Origin: Arthrobacter sp. H-02-3 | GTDB taxonomy: Bacteria > Actinomycetota > Actinomycetes > Actinomycetales > Micrococcaceae | Length of the DNA: 64,000 bases | Assembly: GCF_003097355.1 (NCBI RefSeq) | Contig: NZ_PYUI01000014.1 | Coordinates: forward strand, 1 to 64,000 | Reading direction: 5' to 3' | In this document: positions 16,958 to 25,173 of the stretch, piece by piece | Position numbering within the stretch: position 1 is the stretch's first letter | Layout: each line of letters starts with the position of its first letter | Made by a program: the position numbers and the translations under genes | The notes under the pieces: model-generated | Databases searched by the model: none | The model's input: the letters and a program-made list of their open reading frames with translations, nothing else | Told to the model about the DNA's origin: nothing

Positions 16958-17129
16958 CAATGTCCACACTTTAAAGCAAAAGCCCCTCGGACGAGGAGTG
17001 CTGTGCCCGAGGTGGGACTCGAAACTGCATTTCCTCCCCTGCAAACACTGGACTCCCCCGGAAACACGCGGAATTCGGTCCGATCCAACTCCAGTACGAC
17101 CACGTCCGGAGCTCAAAGTGTGTACGTTG
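16958..17129. repeat. Inverted-repeat-bounded intergenic segment (172 bp)
   Basis: The left end CAATGTCCACACTTT (16958-16972) and the right end, read on the other strand, CAACGTACACACTTT (17115-17129) match at 13 of 15 positions and point inward. A third related copy, CAATGTACACACCCT, lies alone at 42690-42704. A tRNA 3'-end fragment is inside. The segment contains no convincing gene. It may be a small non-autonomous mobile or integration-related element, but no target duplication was established. Confidence 0.4.
17003..17023 (-). other. tRNA 3'-end fragment (tRNA-Leu-like), possible attachment-site remnant
   Basis: On the minus strand this reads TTCGAGTCCCACCTCGGGC followed by AC. That is the T-loop, the 3' side of the T-stem and the acceptor 3' strand of a tRNA whose acceptor would begin GCCCGAG, as in actinobacterial tRNA-Leu. 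The 5' half of the T-stem and the rest of the tRNA are absent, and the CCA is replaced by ACA. Such 3' ends are used as integrase attachment cores, so an att remnant is plausible. No integrase is nearby. Confidence 0.4.
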
Positions 17130-17284
17130 TTCACACTTCCCCGCCCACAACCTGGATGAGACGGAATGAGGTCCTGATCTCTCTTCCTAGGAGACTTTCG
17201 CGTGCCATAGTCTGGGCACGCCAGCCTGCGGCCGAAGGTGAAAAGGCGGAAAGCAGGACAGAAGACGCGTAGAAGGGACCAACC

Positions 17285-18097
17285 ATGCTGATCTGTGCAA
17301 CCTGCGCCGTCGAACGCGACGAACCTACCCCGGGGGTCTGCCCGATTTGCGCCGATGAGCGGCAGTACGTGCCCGAGGACGGCCAAAAATGGCTCACGCT
17401 GGACGGCCTGGCGCAGGAGGGCCAGCAGACAGTGTTGAAGGAGAACGAGCCGGGACTGACCGGGATCACGACGGAGCCCAAAGTCGGGATCGGCCAGACC
17501 GCCCAGCTTGTGGTGACACACGAGGGTTCGCTGCTGTGGGATCCGGTCGGATATGTCGATGACAGCGCTGTGCAGGCAGTCCTCGAGCGGGGCCCGGTCC
17601 TGGCGATCGCCGCTAGCCATCCACACATGTTTGGTGTGCAGGTCGAATGGTCGCATCGGCTCGGTGGCGTCCCCGTACTTGTGGTGGACGCGGACCGGGG
17701 ATGGCTGGGACGCGATGATCCGGTCATCGAATGCTGGTCCGGCAGTCAAGCTATCGCCGAAGGGTTGACACTGCACCAGACCGGCGGACACTTCCCGGGC
17801 AGCGCGGTGGTGAACTGGGCCGCAGGGGCCGGCGGCAGAGGAGTTCTGCTGACCGGTGACAGCGTGTATCCGAACCCGGACCGCCGCTCCATCGCCTTCA
17901 TGCGCAGCTACCCGAATCATTTTCCGCTATCCGGCGCGGTGGCTTTGCGAATCGCCGCGCAGCTGGGAGAGCTCACGTTCGACCGGATCTACGGCAACTT
18001 CAACAATGTAATCGCCTCCGGCGCAAAGGCCATTCTTCACGATTCAGCCCAACGGCACGCTGCTTGGGCGCGAGGAGACTTCGACCATATGACCTGA
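17285..18097 (+). CDS. MBL-fold hydrolase with N-terminal zinc ribbon
   Basis: A 270-aa protein. Residues 4-22 form a small zinc-ribbon/rubredoxin-like knuckle (CATC...CPIC). The rest is a metallo-beta-lactamase-like fold. The usual HxHxDH motif appears as SHPHMFG, so the Asp-His pair is missing. Downstream elements include GGHFPGSAV (His) and LLTGDSVYP (Asp). Proteins of this layout occur widely in bacteria as uncharacterised hydrolases. GAAGGGA precedes the ATG at 17285. The reduced metal site suggests a mononuclear or altered activity. No operon partner is visible. Confidence 0.78.
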   Translation: MLICATCAVERDEPTPGVCPICADERQYVPEDGQKWLTLDGLAQEGQQTVLKENEPGLTGITTEPKVGIGQTAQLVVTHEGSLLWDPVGYVDDSAVQAVLERGPVLAIAASHPHMFGVQVEWSHRLGGVPVLVVDADRGWLGRDDPVIECWSGSQAIAEGLTLHQTGGHFPGSAVVNWAAGAGGRGVLLTGDSVYPNPDRRSIAFMRSYPNHFPLSGAVALRIAAQLGELTFDRIYGNFNNVIASGAKAILHDSAQRHAAWARGDFDHMT

Positions 18098-18403
18098 ACC
18101 GCCGTCTGCACGAGTGCTTGGAGCGCCTGCCCCTGGCCGTTGTGGCGGTTGCGGACGGCTGAGATGTGCTGCCTTGGATGATTAGTGGAAGTGCTTGAGG
18201 AAGCCTTGGGCCTGTTCCTTTTTCTTGAGGAGGAGGAGTCGTCGCTGGCCAGGAAACAGTGTGGTGGTGGCGATCTTCTCGGACTTGGCGGCCCGGCCGC
18301 CCCGCGGATCCATCAGCCGAAATACTCGTCTCGAACGGCGGCTTGGGTCCATCATGGGGAGAAGGCGTCAGCTCGGCGTTCCAGACGTGTTGGGGGTATG
18401 TCC
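18098..18403. other. Intergenic stretch with an unassigned 57-codon minus-strand ORF
   Basis: No recognisable gene. On the minus strand a Lys/Arg-rich 57-codon frame ends in KKKEQAQGFLKHFH at a TAA near 18186, but it has no ribosome site or family match I recognise. The upstream frame of the serine hydrolase is also open here, without homology. Confidence 0.35.
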
Positions 18404-20095
18404 ATGAACCACAGGAATTCATTCGTGCTGCCGATCAGCTCGGTGCCAGCTGACCGCCGCTCGCTGTTGAAGGCAGTCGGCGTCGGAGCTGCGGGCATGG
18501 CAGGGATGCCGCTGCTGGCCGCCTGCACCGACCAAAGAGCCAGTCAATCTGGCGCCTCCGGCACGCCGTCGGCCTCGCTCCTGCCGGCACCGGAACCACA
18601 AGTCAAACCGCTCCTGGACCAACAGAAGGTCAATGACGCCGTTGCCAAGCTTGACGGGATAGTCCAAGGGGCCATGGACAGCACCGGAGTCCCCGGAATC
18701 GCGGTGGCAGTGGTCTACCGGGACCAGGTGCTGTACGCCAAGGGCTTCGGCGTGCGGGAGTCGGGCAAGCCCGAGACAGTCGACGCGGACACGGTCTTTC
18801 AACTGGCCTCGGTGTCCAAACCGCTGGCTTCCACGGTGGCGGCCGTAGCCGTGGGCCGCAAGGCCATCTCCTGGACTGACCCGGTGATCATGCACAGTCC
18901 GGGGTTCGCCCTCAAAGACCCTTTCGTTACGGCAAACGCCACGATGGCGGACCTCTTGTCCCATCAAAGCGGACTGCGGACGGGAGCGGGTGATCTGCTG
19001 GAAGACCTCGCATTCGACCAGTCCTACATTCTCAGCCACCTCAACCAGCAACCGCTCGAGACATTCAGGTCAAGCTACAACTACAGCAACTTCGGCTACA
19101 CCTCCGGCGCCAAGGCCGCTGCCGATGCCATGAAAATGCCATGGGCAGACCTCGCCGAAGACGTGTTGTTCAAACCCCTTGGCATGACCTCCACCAGCTA
19201 CCGCCATGCCGACTACCAAAAAGCGACTAACAGGGCTCTCATCCATGTGCCCGCCGGCAACAAGACCTGGGTCGCCAAATACAGCCGGGACGCCGACGCC
19301 GAAGCACCCGCCGGCGGCGCCAGCTCCTCCGTGAATGACCTGGCCCGCTGGATCCGCCTGCAGCTCGCCAACGGCAGTTTTGAAGGCAAGGACGTTGTAG
19401 ACCCTGACGAGCTTGGCGTCACGCATGTCCCGCACGCGGTGTCGGGCCTTCCCGCGACACCGGCCGCCCGCACCCGCTTCTACGGCCTGGGCTGGAACGT
19501 CTCCTACGACGATCACGCCCGGCTCCAACTCGGGCACTCAGGAGCCTTCAACCTCGGTGCCGCGACTGCCGTCTCCATGCTGCCGGGCGAGCAGCTGGGC
19601 ATCTTGGCCCTGACGAACGGCCGTCCGCAGGGCATTCCGGAAGCCATCTGCGCCGCATTCCTGGACACCGCCCAGAACGGCGCCGCGACAGTTGACTGGT
19701 TCGGATTCACCGCGGGCGTCTTCCAGAAGATCGACGAGGCGGACAAGCCAAAAGTCGACTACTCCCAGGCGCCCGCACAGGCCAAACCGGCGCGGGGCAG
19801 CGACTTCTACATAGGCAGATATGCGAACCCCTACTACGGCCCGCTCAGCGTCGCGGTGGAGAACGGCGGGTTGTTCATGGAGCTCGGCCCCGCTGGCAGC
19901 ACCACCAGGTTCCCCCTCAACCACTTCGACGGCGATACCTTCAGCTTTGAATCCATCGGGGAGAACGCCAACGGCCTCGCAGGGGCAATCTTCGCCTCTG
20001 CCGCAGGTGCGGCGCCCGGTGCCGGCGGCACGGCGTCGAGCGTGAGGCTCGACTTCTACGATCCGACCGGACTGGGCACCTTCACCCGTGGCTGA
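18404..20095 (+). CDS. Tat-exported serine hydrolase lipoprotein (beta-lactamase/class C-like)
   Basis: A 563-aa cell-surface hydrolase of the beta-lactamase/D-alanyl-D-alanine carboxypeptidase (serine hydrolase) family. The N-terminus has twin arginines (DRRSLLK, residues 17-23), a hydrophobic core and a lipobox LLAAC (Cys41), indicating Tat export and lipid anchoring. Catalytic motifs are SVSK (near 136), YSN (near 227) and HSG (near 378). A C-terminal domain of about 130 aa follows. I choose ATG 18404 because the GGGGG at 18392-18396 is correctly spaced for it but too close to ATG 18398. The substrate could be a peptide, ester or beta-lactam. Confidence 0.85.
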   Translation: MNHRNSFVLPISSVPADRRSLLKAVGVGAAGMAGMPLLAACTDQRASQSGASGTPSASLLPAPEPQVKPLLDQQKVNDAVAKLDGIVQGAMDSTGVPGIAVAVVYRDQVLYAKGFGVRESGKPETVDADTVFQLASVSKPLASTVAAVAVGRKAISWTDPVIMHSPGFALKDPFVTANATMADLLSHQSGLRTGAGDLLEDLAFDQSYILSHLNQQPLETFRSSYNYSNFGYTSGAKAAADAMKMPWADLAEDVLFKPLGMTSTSYRHADYQKATNRALIHVPAGNKTWVAKYSRDADAEAPAGGASSSVNDLARWIRLQLANGSFEGKDVVDPDELGVTHVPHAVSGLPATPAARTRFYGLGWNVSYDDHARLQLGHSGAFNLGAATAVSMLPGEQLGILALTNGRPQGIPEAICAAFLDTAQNGAATVDWFGFTAGVFQKIDEADKPKVDYSQAPAQAKPARGSDFYIGRYANPYYGPLSVAVENGGLFMELGPAGSTTRFPLNHFDGDTFSFESIGENANGLAGAIFASAAGAAPGAGGTASSVRLDFYDPTGLGTFTRG

Positions 20096-20376
20096 TTCCG
20101 GCCTCCGGGAACGCCTTCCGTAGGCTTCCAAGGCACACATTGCCCGGAGCCAAGTTACCCAAGCCGATCAACAAACGCTCGCCCAAGGACGACGAGTCTG
20201 CCGGGTTCAGGACTCTCGCAGAAGTGGCGATCAACCGTATCCCGCAGCGGACCGGGATCTTTGCCGTGGCCGCCAGCCGGAATCGTGAATGCGGACAGAT
20301 CCTAGGAGGCCGTGGTCTCTAGGTTCACCCGGCGGTCCCCGGCACACCGTTACTGATCCTGGATACGGTCACAGGG

Positions 20377-20700
20377 CTACGTGTTGAGGTCCCAGTGGAC
20401 ACGGATTGCCTCTGCAATCGGTCCGGCCGTGACTTCGACTCGCAGAGCAACGGGCGCGGTCCCTGTCTCTTCGATAACAGCGTCGTGGTAAACGCGGCCG
20501 CATGAGGGACACAGGGTGTAGATATCCTCGTCCTCAGGCCATGCAGCCAGCCCCGCGGGCACGGGAGTGTTTGCGTCGTTGTGAACGGGAATGCCTTGTG
20601 AGTTGGCCTGAATCAATCCCTGGTTGCTGACGGTATTGCCGCATACGCAGGTGATGGTGGTGACGTCATGATCGATGACCTCAGCGAATTCGGTGTCCAT
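20377..20700 (-). CDS. Conserved hypothetical protein with a zinc-binding Cys4 motif
   Basis: A 107-aa protein, MDTEFAEVIDHDVTTITCVCGN. Two cysteine pairs, CVC near residue 18 and CPSC near residue 64 (YTLCPSCGRVYHD), look like a zinc ribbon. The remainder is acidic with no further recognised domain. GGAGC lies before the ATG. It follows SelO on the same strand by 93 bp and may be co-transcribed. No specific function can be proposed. Confidence 0.65.
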   Translation of the reverse strand: MDTEFAEVIDHDVTTITCVCGNTVSNQGLIQANSQGIPVHNDANTPVPAGLAAWPEDEDIYTLCPSCGRVYHDAVIEETGTAPVALRVEVTAGPIAEAIRVHWDLNT

Positions 20701-20793
20701 GATGAGCTCCCCGGTGTTGGAAGAAAGCGTTCTGTCGTAGATTGTGCCTGCGGACCCAGCTGCAGGGGTCGTGCCGCATCCTGCTTCAGCGGT

Positions 20794-22257
20794 TCAGGTT
20801 CCGCAGAACGTCCGGTAAGGGCCGAAGCTTTCCGGGGCGGCGGCGGCGTAGTGCTCGAGACCAGGCCGCTCGTCAAAGGGTGAGGCTACTGCGTCCATCA
20901 ACCGTTCCAACGGACCCGTATTCCCGCCGGTAGCGGCAGCCAGGGCCTCCTCCACCAGGTGGTTCCGCGGGATGTAGACGGGGTTGACCCGGTCCATGGC
21001 GTCAGCGTCCGGCGCGAAGGCACGCCAGCGCCTCGCCCAGGCATCGAACCCTGCCGGGTTCAGAAGCTGGCCGCGTGCAGGTTCGGCCTGGCCGCGGGCG
21101 GCTTGGCCGAGATGACGGAAAAACGTTGTGTAGTCCGCCCTTGACTCCTGAACCAGAGCCACCAGTTCGTCCACAAGAGGCGAGGTCACCTCATCGTCGA
21201 GCCCTTCACGGAACCCCAGCTTGGCCTTCATTCCTGCCGACCAGGCTTCACTGTACTGCCGGCGGAACCCCCTAAGTGCTTCCATCGCGAGCTCCACCGC
21301 CTGCTCCTGGTCATCGTGGAGCAGAGGCAGGAGAGACTCTGCGAGCCGGGCAAGGTTCCACTCCGCCACCACCGGCTGATTGCGGTAGGCATACCGTCCG
21401 GTCTCGTCGATCGAACTGTAGACGGCGGCGGGGTCGAACCCTTCCATGAAGGCACACGGCCCGAAGTCGAGGGTTTCGCCCGAGATCGTCATGTTGTCGG
21501 TGTTCATGACCCCGTGAACGAACCCTACGAGCATCCACCGGGCCACCAGTGAAGCCTGGGCTGATATGACCGCCTGGAATAGTGCGAGATAACGGTTCTC
21601 GGCGTCCGCGGCGACCCGGTAATGACGGGTTAGTGCGTATTCGGCGAGGCGGCGAAGGAGTCCTACGTCGCCCGTGGCCCGGGCGTACTGGAAGCTCCCC
21701 ACACGCAGGTGGCTGCTGGCAACCCGAGTAAGAACGGCGCCTGGCAGGAGCGTCTCGCGCTGCACCGAACGCCCCGTCGCGACGACGGCGAGGGATCGCG
21801 TGGTGGGGATGTTCAGCGCGTGCATTGACTCGCTCACGATGTATTCGCGCAGCATAGGACCGACCGCTGCCTGGCCGTCGCCGTTTCGCGCAAACGGCGT
21901 GCGTCCTGATCCCTTGAGATGGATGTCGCGGAGCTGCCCGTCCGCGTGCCCGATCTCGCCGAGCAGCAGTGCGCGCCCGTCGCCGAGACGGGGTGCGTAC
22001 CAGCCAAACTGGTGGCCGGCGTAGGCCTGTGCCACCGGGCTGGACTCCCCAGGGATGGCGTTGCCGATCAGCAGACGCAGACCCTCAGGGCTCCTGAGAA
22101 AGGCCGGATCGAGACCTAGCTCGGTGGCAAGGTGCTCGTTGAGCACCAGAAGGTGCGGGTCGGGAGCCTCCTGCGCGCGCCACGGAATGGCCATCTCCCT
22201 GAACTCCCGGGCGAAGCGGCCATCAAATGTGACGGTTGAATGCGCGATGTCACTCAT
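20794..22257 (-). CDS. selO: Protein adenylyltransferase SelO (YdiU/UPF0061 pseudokinase)
   Basis: A 487-aa pseudokinase-fold enzyme that AMPylates proteins on Ser, Thr or Tyr in redox homeostasis. Family landmarks are [24 protein letters not shown], the Lys-containing [40 protein letters not shown], and the metal-binding [27 protein letters not shown]. There is no C-terminal Cys-Sec motif: the protein ends [12 protein letters not shown], with the single Cys three residues from the end. The length matches bacterial SelO. The start is ATG 22257. Confidence 0.92.
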   Translation of the reverse strand: MSDIAHSTVTFDGRFAREFREMAIPWRAQEAPDPHLLVLNEHLATELGLDPAFLRSPEGLRLLIGNAIPGESSPVAQAYAGHQFGWYAPRLGDGRALLLGEIGHADGQLRDIHLKGSGRTPFARNGDGQAAVGPMLREYIVSESMHALNIPTTRSLAVVATGRSVQRETLLPGAVLTRVASSHLRVGSFQYARATGDVGLLRRLAEYALTRHYRVAADAENRYLALFQAVISAQASLVARWMLVGFVHGVMNTDNMTISGETLDFGPCAFMEGFDPAAVYSSIDETGRYAYRNQPVVAEWNLARLAESLLPLLHDDQEQAVELAMEALRGFRRQYSEAWSAGMKAKLGFREGLDDEVTSPLVDELVALVQESRADYTTFFRHLGQAARGQAEPARGQLLNPAGFDAWARRWRAFAPDADAMDRVNPVYIPRNHLVEEALAAATGGNTGPLERLMDAVASPFDERPGLEHYAAAAPESFGPYRTFCGT

Positions 22258-22861
22258 CTATTAAGGATACGGGCGACACTGTCAGCAATGTCGCCTGGCC
22301 GGATCCGCTCGCCGCCGCAAGGCGATCCACTGCAGCGCTCAAGGTCAGCTGCCGCAACACTGCGAATCGGTGTGGACAACACGGCTGCCCTGGTTCTCAT
22401 GAGTGCCGCGAACAGTCCTGACACACTACATGCGGATGTCCCGCCGGATTCTTCGGAGAGGCATGTCACACAGACTGCATGGGCGCATGAACTCGTGTCA
22501 GCAGAAGTAGGCAACGCGAGGGTCGCGGATGAGCCACGGAATCACACGGACAAGGGTGTGGACCCTGTACACCCCCTCTTGGCCGGACAAACGTCCGCCG
22601 CCCGCTCCCCCAAAGCAACTGAGAGGGCGAACCGGGCGAAACATCTTCAAGGAGATTTCCTGCACGTCATGTCAACACCACAACCCCACGGCATGAATAG
22701 GTACAAGACCAATCACGCACACCAGACCACGCCAGAAAGGAGACCCGGATGACCCCACATCCCAGCAGGCGGAGGGTCCACTAGCTGCTGCGGTTGAACC
22801 TCGATGCCACGCTACGAGCGCCCACCGACAATTAGAACGCACGCCAATTTAGACTGCACCC
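22258..22861. other. Intergenic stretch with a possible 11-codon leader ORF
   Basis: About 600 bp between divergent selO and the deaminase. There is no convincing gene: the long plus-strand frame here lacks homology and a ribosome site. A strong GAAAGGAG precedes ATG 22749, which encodes only MTPHPSRRRVH before TAG, either a leader peptide or the stub of a deleted gene. Confidence 0.4.
22850..22855 (+). promoter_or_regulatory. Putative -10 element of the deaminase gene (leaderless transcript)
   Basis: TAGACT ends 6 bp before the ATG at 22862, and there is no Shine-Dalgarno sequence. Transcription would start at or next to the ATG, giving a leaderless mRNA, which is common in actinobacteria. 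CCGACA at 22825-22830 is a weak -35 at 19 bp spacing. Confidence 0.35.
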
Positions 22862-23317
22862 ATGAACGAAACTCACAGAACCAACACAGACCCGGCTTTC
22901 GAAGCTGCCTACGAGGCAGCACAAAAGAGTCTCCGAGAGGGCGGCATCCCGATCGGCGCTGCCTTGGCCCGCGGCGGGGAAGTGGTTGCCAGCGGCCACA
23001 ACGAGCGTGTCCAGCATGGTGATCCAATCGCCCACGGCGAGATGTCTGCGCTGCGGGCTGCCGGACGCCAGAAGAGCTACCGGGACACGACCCTCTACAC
23101 CACTCTGGCACCGTGTGCGATGTGTACCGGGACCATCATCCAGTTCAAGATTCCGCGCGTGGTGGTGGGCGAGGCCGAGACGTTCCCCGGCGAATTCGAT
23201 CTCCTGCGCTCACGTGGCGTCGAAGTGGTGGTGTTGAACGATACCCGATGCGTCGAGATGATGCGCGCCTTCCAGGATGAACACCCTGAGCTGTGGGCGC
23301 AGGACATCGCCGAGTAA
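22862..23317 (+). CDS. Cytosine deaminase-like nucleoside deaminase
   Basis: A 151-aa zinc deaminase of the CMP/dCMP superfamily. Zinc and catalytic residues are intact: His58 and Glu60 in AHGEM, Cys85 and Cys88 in PCAMC. The segment GEAETFPGEFDLLRSRGVEVVVLNDTRCVEMM resembles yeast-type cytosine deaminase. It likely converts cytosine or a related base to uracil in pyrimidine salvage; guanine or tRNA deamination is less likely. Translation appears leaderless. It is not in an evident operon. Confidence 0.85.
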   Translation: MNETHRTNTDPAFEAAYEAAQKSLREGGIPIGAALARGGEVVASGHNERVQHGDPIAHGEMSALRAAGRQKSYRDTTLYTTLAPCAMCTGTIIQFKIPRVVVGEAETFPGEFDLLRSRGVEVVVLNDTRCVEMMRAFQDEHPELWAQDIAE

Positions 23318-23635
23318 TCAGCAGCAGAACGGAAGAACGGTGAAAGGGGTCGCGACCATGCCAAAGCCATCGAGTGCCGCGATATCATGTGCCTGTCGCC
23401 TGGCGGTCCAATATCCACCCAGCCCCGTTGGCGCGCACCGAGCTCGTCCGACGCCGGGAATCCTCGACGACGGCGACCGGCGCCTTCGCTTCAGACCAGT
23501 TGCGCCCGGTCGCCCGTCCGATGACGCGCCAGAGGAATCTGGGTGTGGAAGACAGGGCCAAACTCGCCAGCCGCTTGAAACACCTGGATTCGCCCGCCCC
23601 TGGCATTCACCGCCATGGGCCTTCAGCCCGTGGAC
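23318..23635. other. Gene-free stretch carrying repeat copy A
   Basis: About 318 bp between the convergent deaminase and lytic transglycosylase genes. It contains the dispersed repeat and no supported ORF. Confidence 0.45.
23445..23534. repeat. Dispersed intergenic repeat, copy A
   Basis: The core CGTCCGACGCCGGGAATC (23445-23462) plus GACGACGGCGACCGG (23466-23480) recurs exactly at 42513-42548 with a 3-bp spacer in each copy. A second shared word, GCGCCAGAG, follows at 23526 (42607 in copy B). Both copies are in gene-free stretches. The outer parts have diverged. This is a family of intergenic repeats or the end of a decayed element. Confidence 0.55.
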
Positions 23636-24388
23636 TCATTCGGCGGTGCCCGTCTTCGCGGCGTATGCAGTGGCTTGGGCCCGCACCTGGCGAATGTAGG
23701 GATCGGACTGGTTGTAGGAGTAGATGGCGTCCGTCCACCCTTGCGCGGTTGTGAGGTCACGTCCGTGGCCGCACAGATAGGTCGCCGCGCTGAGGGCGGC
23801 GTCGTCAATATTGAACGGGTCGGCTTTTCCGTCCCCGTTCCCGTCCCGCCCTACAAGATGCCAGGTGGAGGGAATGAACTGCATGGGTCCGACGGCGTGG
23901 TCCCAGCGGGCGTCGCCGTCCAGGGCACCCGCATCCGTATCGGCGATGGTGGCGAATCCGGCACCATTGAGGCTCGGGCCCACAATTGGGCCGCTCGCCT
24001 GCCCTGCGGTGTTAAGGCTGCCGCCGCCGTAGGTTCCGTGCGCGGATTCGACAAAGCCGACAGCTGCCACGGTGTTCCAACCGATCCCGCACATCGGAGC
24101 GGAATCGTTGGCCGTGGCTGCCGCAGCAACGTAGGCCCGGAGCGCGCGGGCAGGGATCCCGGTCTGCGCGGCAGCCCGGATGAGCCACTGGGCATCCGGG
24201 CTCCGGGTTACGTTCACTGCGGTGGTGATGCCGGCGGAGAACATTTCGAGTTTCGCCCCCGCGCGCGGCGGTGGAGAGAGGGCGCCGCGGACGTCTGCGC
24301 CGGCCTGCCGAGTTGCCCAGAACGAGAACGCGGTGATGACGCAAACCGCGAACAGGCTGAAAACCATAAGGCGTTTTAGACGGAGCAC
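23636..24388 (-). CDS. Lytic transglycosylase-like (SLT/MltB-type) exported protein
   Basis: A 250-aa peptidoglycan lytic transglycosylase. A hydrophobic N-terminal segment (about residues 8-25) is a signal anchor. The catalytic region reads GIGWNTVAAVGFVESAHG, with the essential Glu. It continues with WDHAVGPMQFIPSTW, which is the MltB-type motif, and ends in YNQSDPYIRQVRAQATAYA. The start is GTG 24388, or alternatively ATG 24367 (MVFSLFA). It cleaves glycan strands during wall remodelling; actinobacterial relatives act in division or resuscitation. No adjacent partner is evident. Confidence 0.85.
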   Translation of the reverse strand: MLRLKRLMVFSLFAVCVITAFSFWATRQAGADVRGALSPPPRAGAKLEMFSAGITTAVNVTRSPDAQWLIRAAAQTGIPARALRAYVAAAATANDSAPMCGIGWNTVAAVGFVESAHGTYGGGSLNTAGQASGPIVGPSLNGAGFATIADTDAGALDGDARWDHAVGPMQFIPSTWHLVGRDGNGDGKADPFNIDDAALSAATYLCGHGRDLTTAQGWTDAIYSYNQSDPYIRQVRAQATAYAAKTGTAE

Positions 24389-24565
24389 GGACTAATCAAA
24401 CCATCCAAACTCCGTGACTGGTTGACGAAACGGTTCTCATCGGAGCAAGGACGCCGTCGGGTCGGTCGCGGGTGCTTTGGCCGGCCACGCGGACCTGGCA
24501 CCAAACGCTCCATAGGCACCACGGCGTCCCACCGTTCCGCCACGTCGTCGGCCATTCCCCGGCGG

Positions 24566-24844
24566 CATTCGCACATTGCTTTCCACCGCAGCTTCTGGGA
24601 AGCGTCGGAGAATGCTTTGCTGCCTCGACTGTGGCCGGTCACTGAAGCGCACTTGACCATTGCCCTGGCCGAGGACAAGGCCACGCGCGCGGATCCGGTC
24701 CGCGCACATGAAGTGCATGCACAACTCGTCGCCACCTTGCGAACCGGCGATATGGCGGCCATAGAAGCGGCCTTCACGACGCACACCATGGACAGCGCCG
24801 AGGAACTGATTGCGCTGCTGAGCGGAGACGACAAAACAGTATGA
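24566..24844 (+). pseudogene. GntR-family regulator remnant (FCD ligand domain only)
   Basis: The frame HIAFHRSFWEASENALLPRLW, then RAHEVHAQLVATLRTGDMAAIEAAFTTHT to the stop is the C-terminal part of an FCD domain of GntR regulators. The N-terminal winged-helix and first half of the FCD domain are missing. Sequence upstream of 24566 in this frame is basic and unrelated. The stop overlaps the ATG of the following SDR remnant (ATGA), showing that the two were once an operon. No function is expected. Confidence 0.6.
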
Positions 24845-25088
24845 GGATATTGGTCATCGGAGCGAGCGGGCTTCCGGGAACGGCCGCTGCCAGCGCGCTG
24901 GAAGGGCGCCACGAGGTTCTCCCGCCCCCCGGTCCGGAGAAGTCGAGGTGGATCTGGCAAGTTCAGCGACCATCGCGAATATGTTCGACCGCGTCGGCAA
25001 GGCGGACGCCGTCGTAGCATGCACTGGGATCCTCGAATCGTTTGTGATGGCCACGGCTGCCGAGCTTCCCCCGGCTCGTCGTAACTGA
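24841..25088 (+). pseudogene. Short-chain dehydrogenase remnant, frameshifted and truncated
   Basis: Starting at ATG 24841, overlapping the FCD stop, the frame reads MRILVIGASGLPGTAAASALEGRHEV, an SDR Rossmann start. It then loses homology near 24930. In another frame the protein continues GEVEVDLASSATIANMFDRVGKADAVVACTG and stops at 25086-25088. The Tyr-x3-Lys catalytic region is missing. This is a decayed reductase gene, formerly coupled to the GntR regulator. Confidence 0.6.
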
Positions 25089-25113
25089 CCGTCCCGGCCC
25101 GGAAGCAACCACG

Positions 25114-25151
25114 ACGCCGGCCGGTCGTCGCCTAAGGCGACCGGCCGGCGT
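25114..25151 (-). terminator. Hairpin terminator downstream of the aminotransferase
   Basis: A perfect 14-bp stem, ACGCCGGCCGGTCG with its complement, encloses a 10-nt loop. It lies 23 bp after the stop of the class III aminotransferase. There is no strong T run, as is usual for actinobacterial terminators. Confidence 0.6.
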
Positions 25152-25173
25152 TGCACTTTCTCGGTTTGTGGGG

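Noticed and set aside
18180..18330. A basic 57-codon minus-strand ORF near the serine hydrolase
   Set aside because: No ribosome site, no recognised family; too weak for a gene call and described only as intergenic content.
22548..22700. Possible riboswitch upstream of the deaminase (CTGAGAGGGCGAACC region)
   Set aside because: The consensus cores of TPP, glycine and guanidine riboswitches could not be completed.
22240..22752. A 170-codon plus-strand frame between selO and the deaminase
   Set aside because: No ribosome site, no family resemblance and a start overlapping selO antisense.
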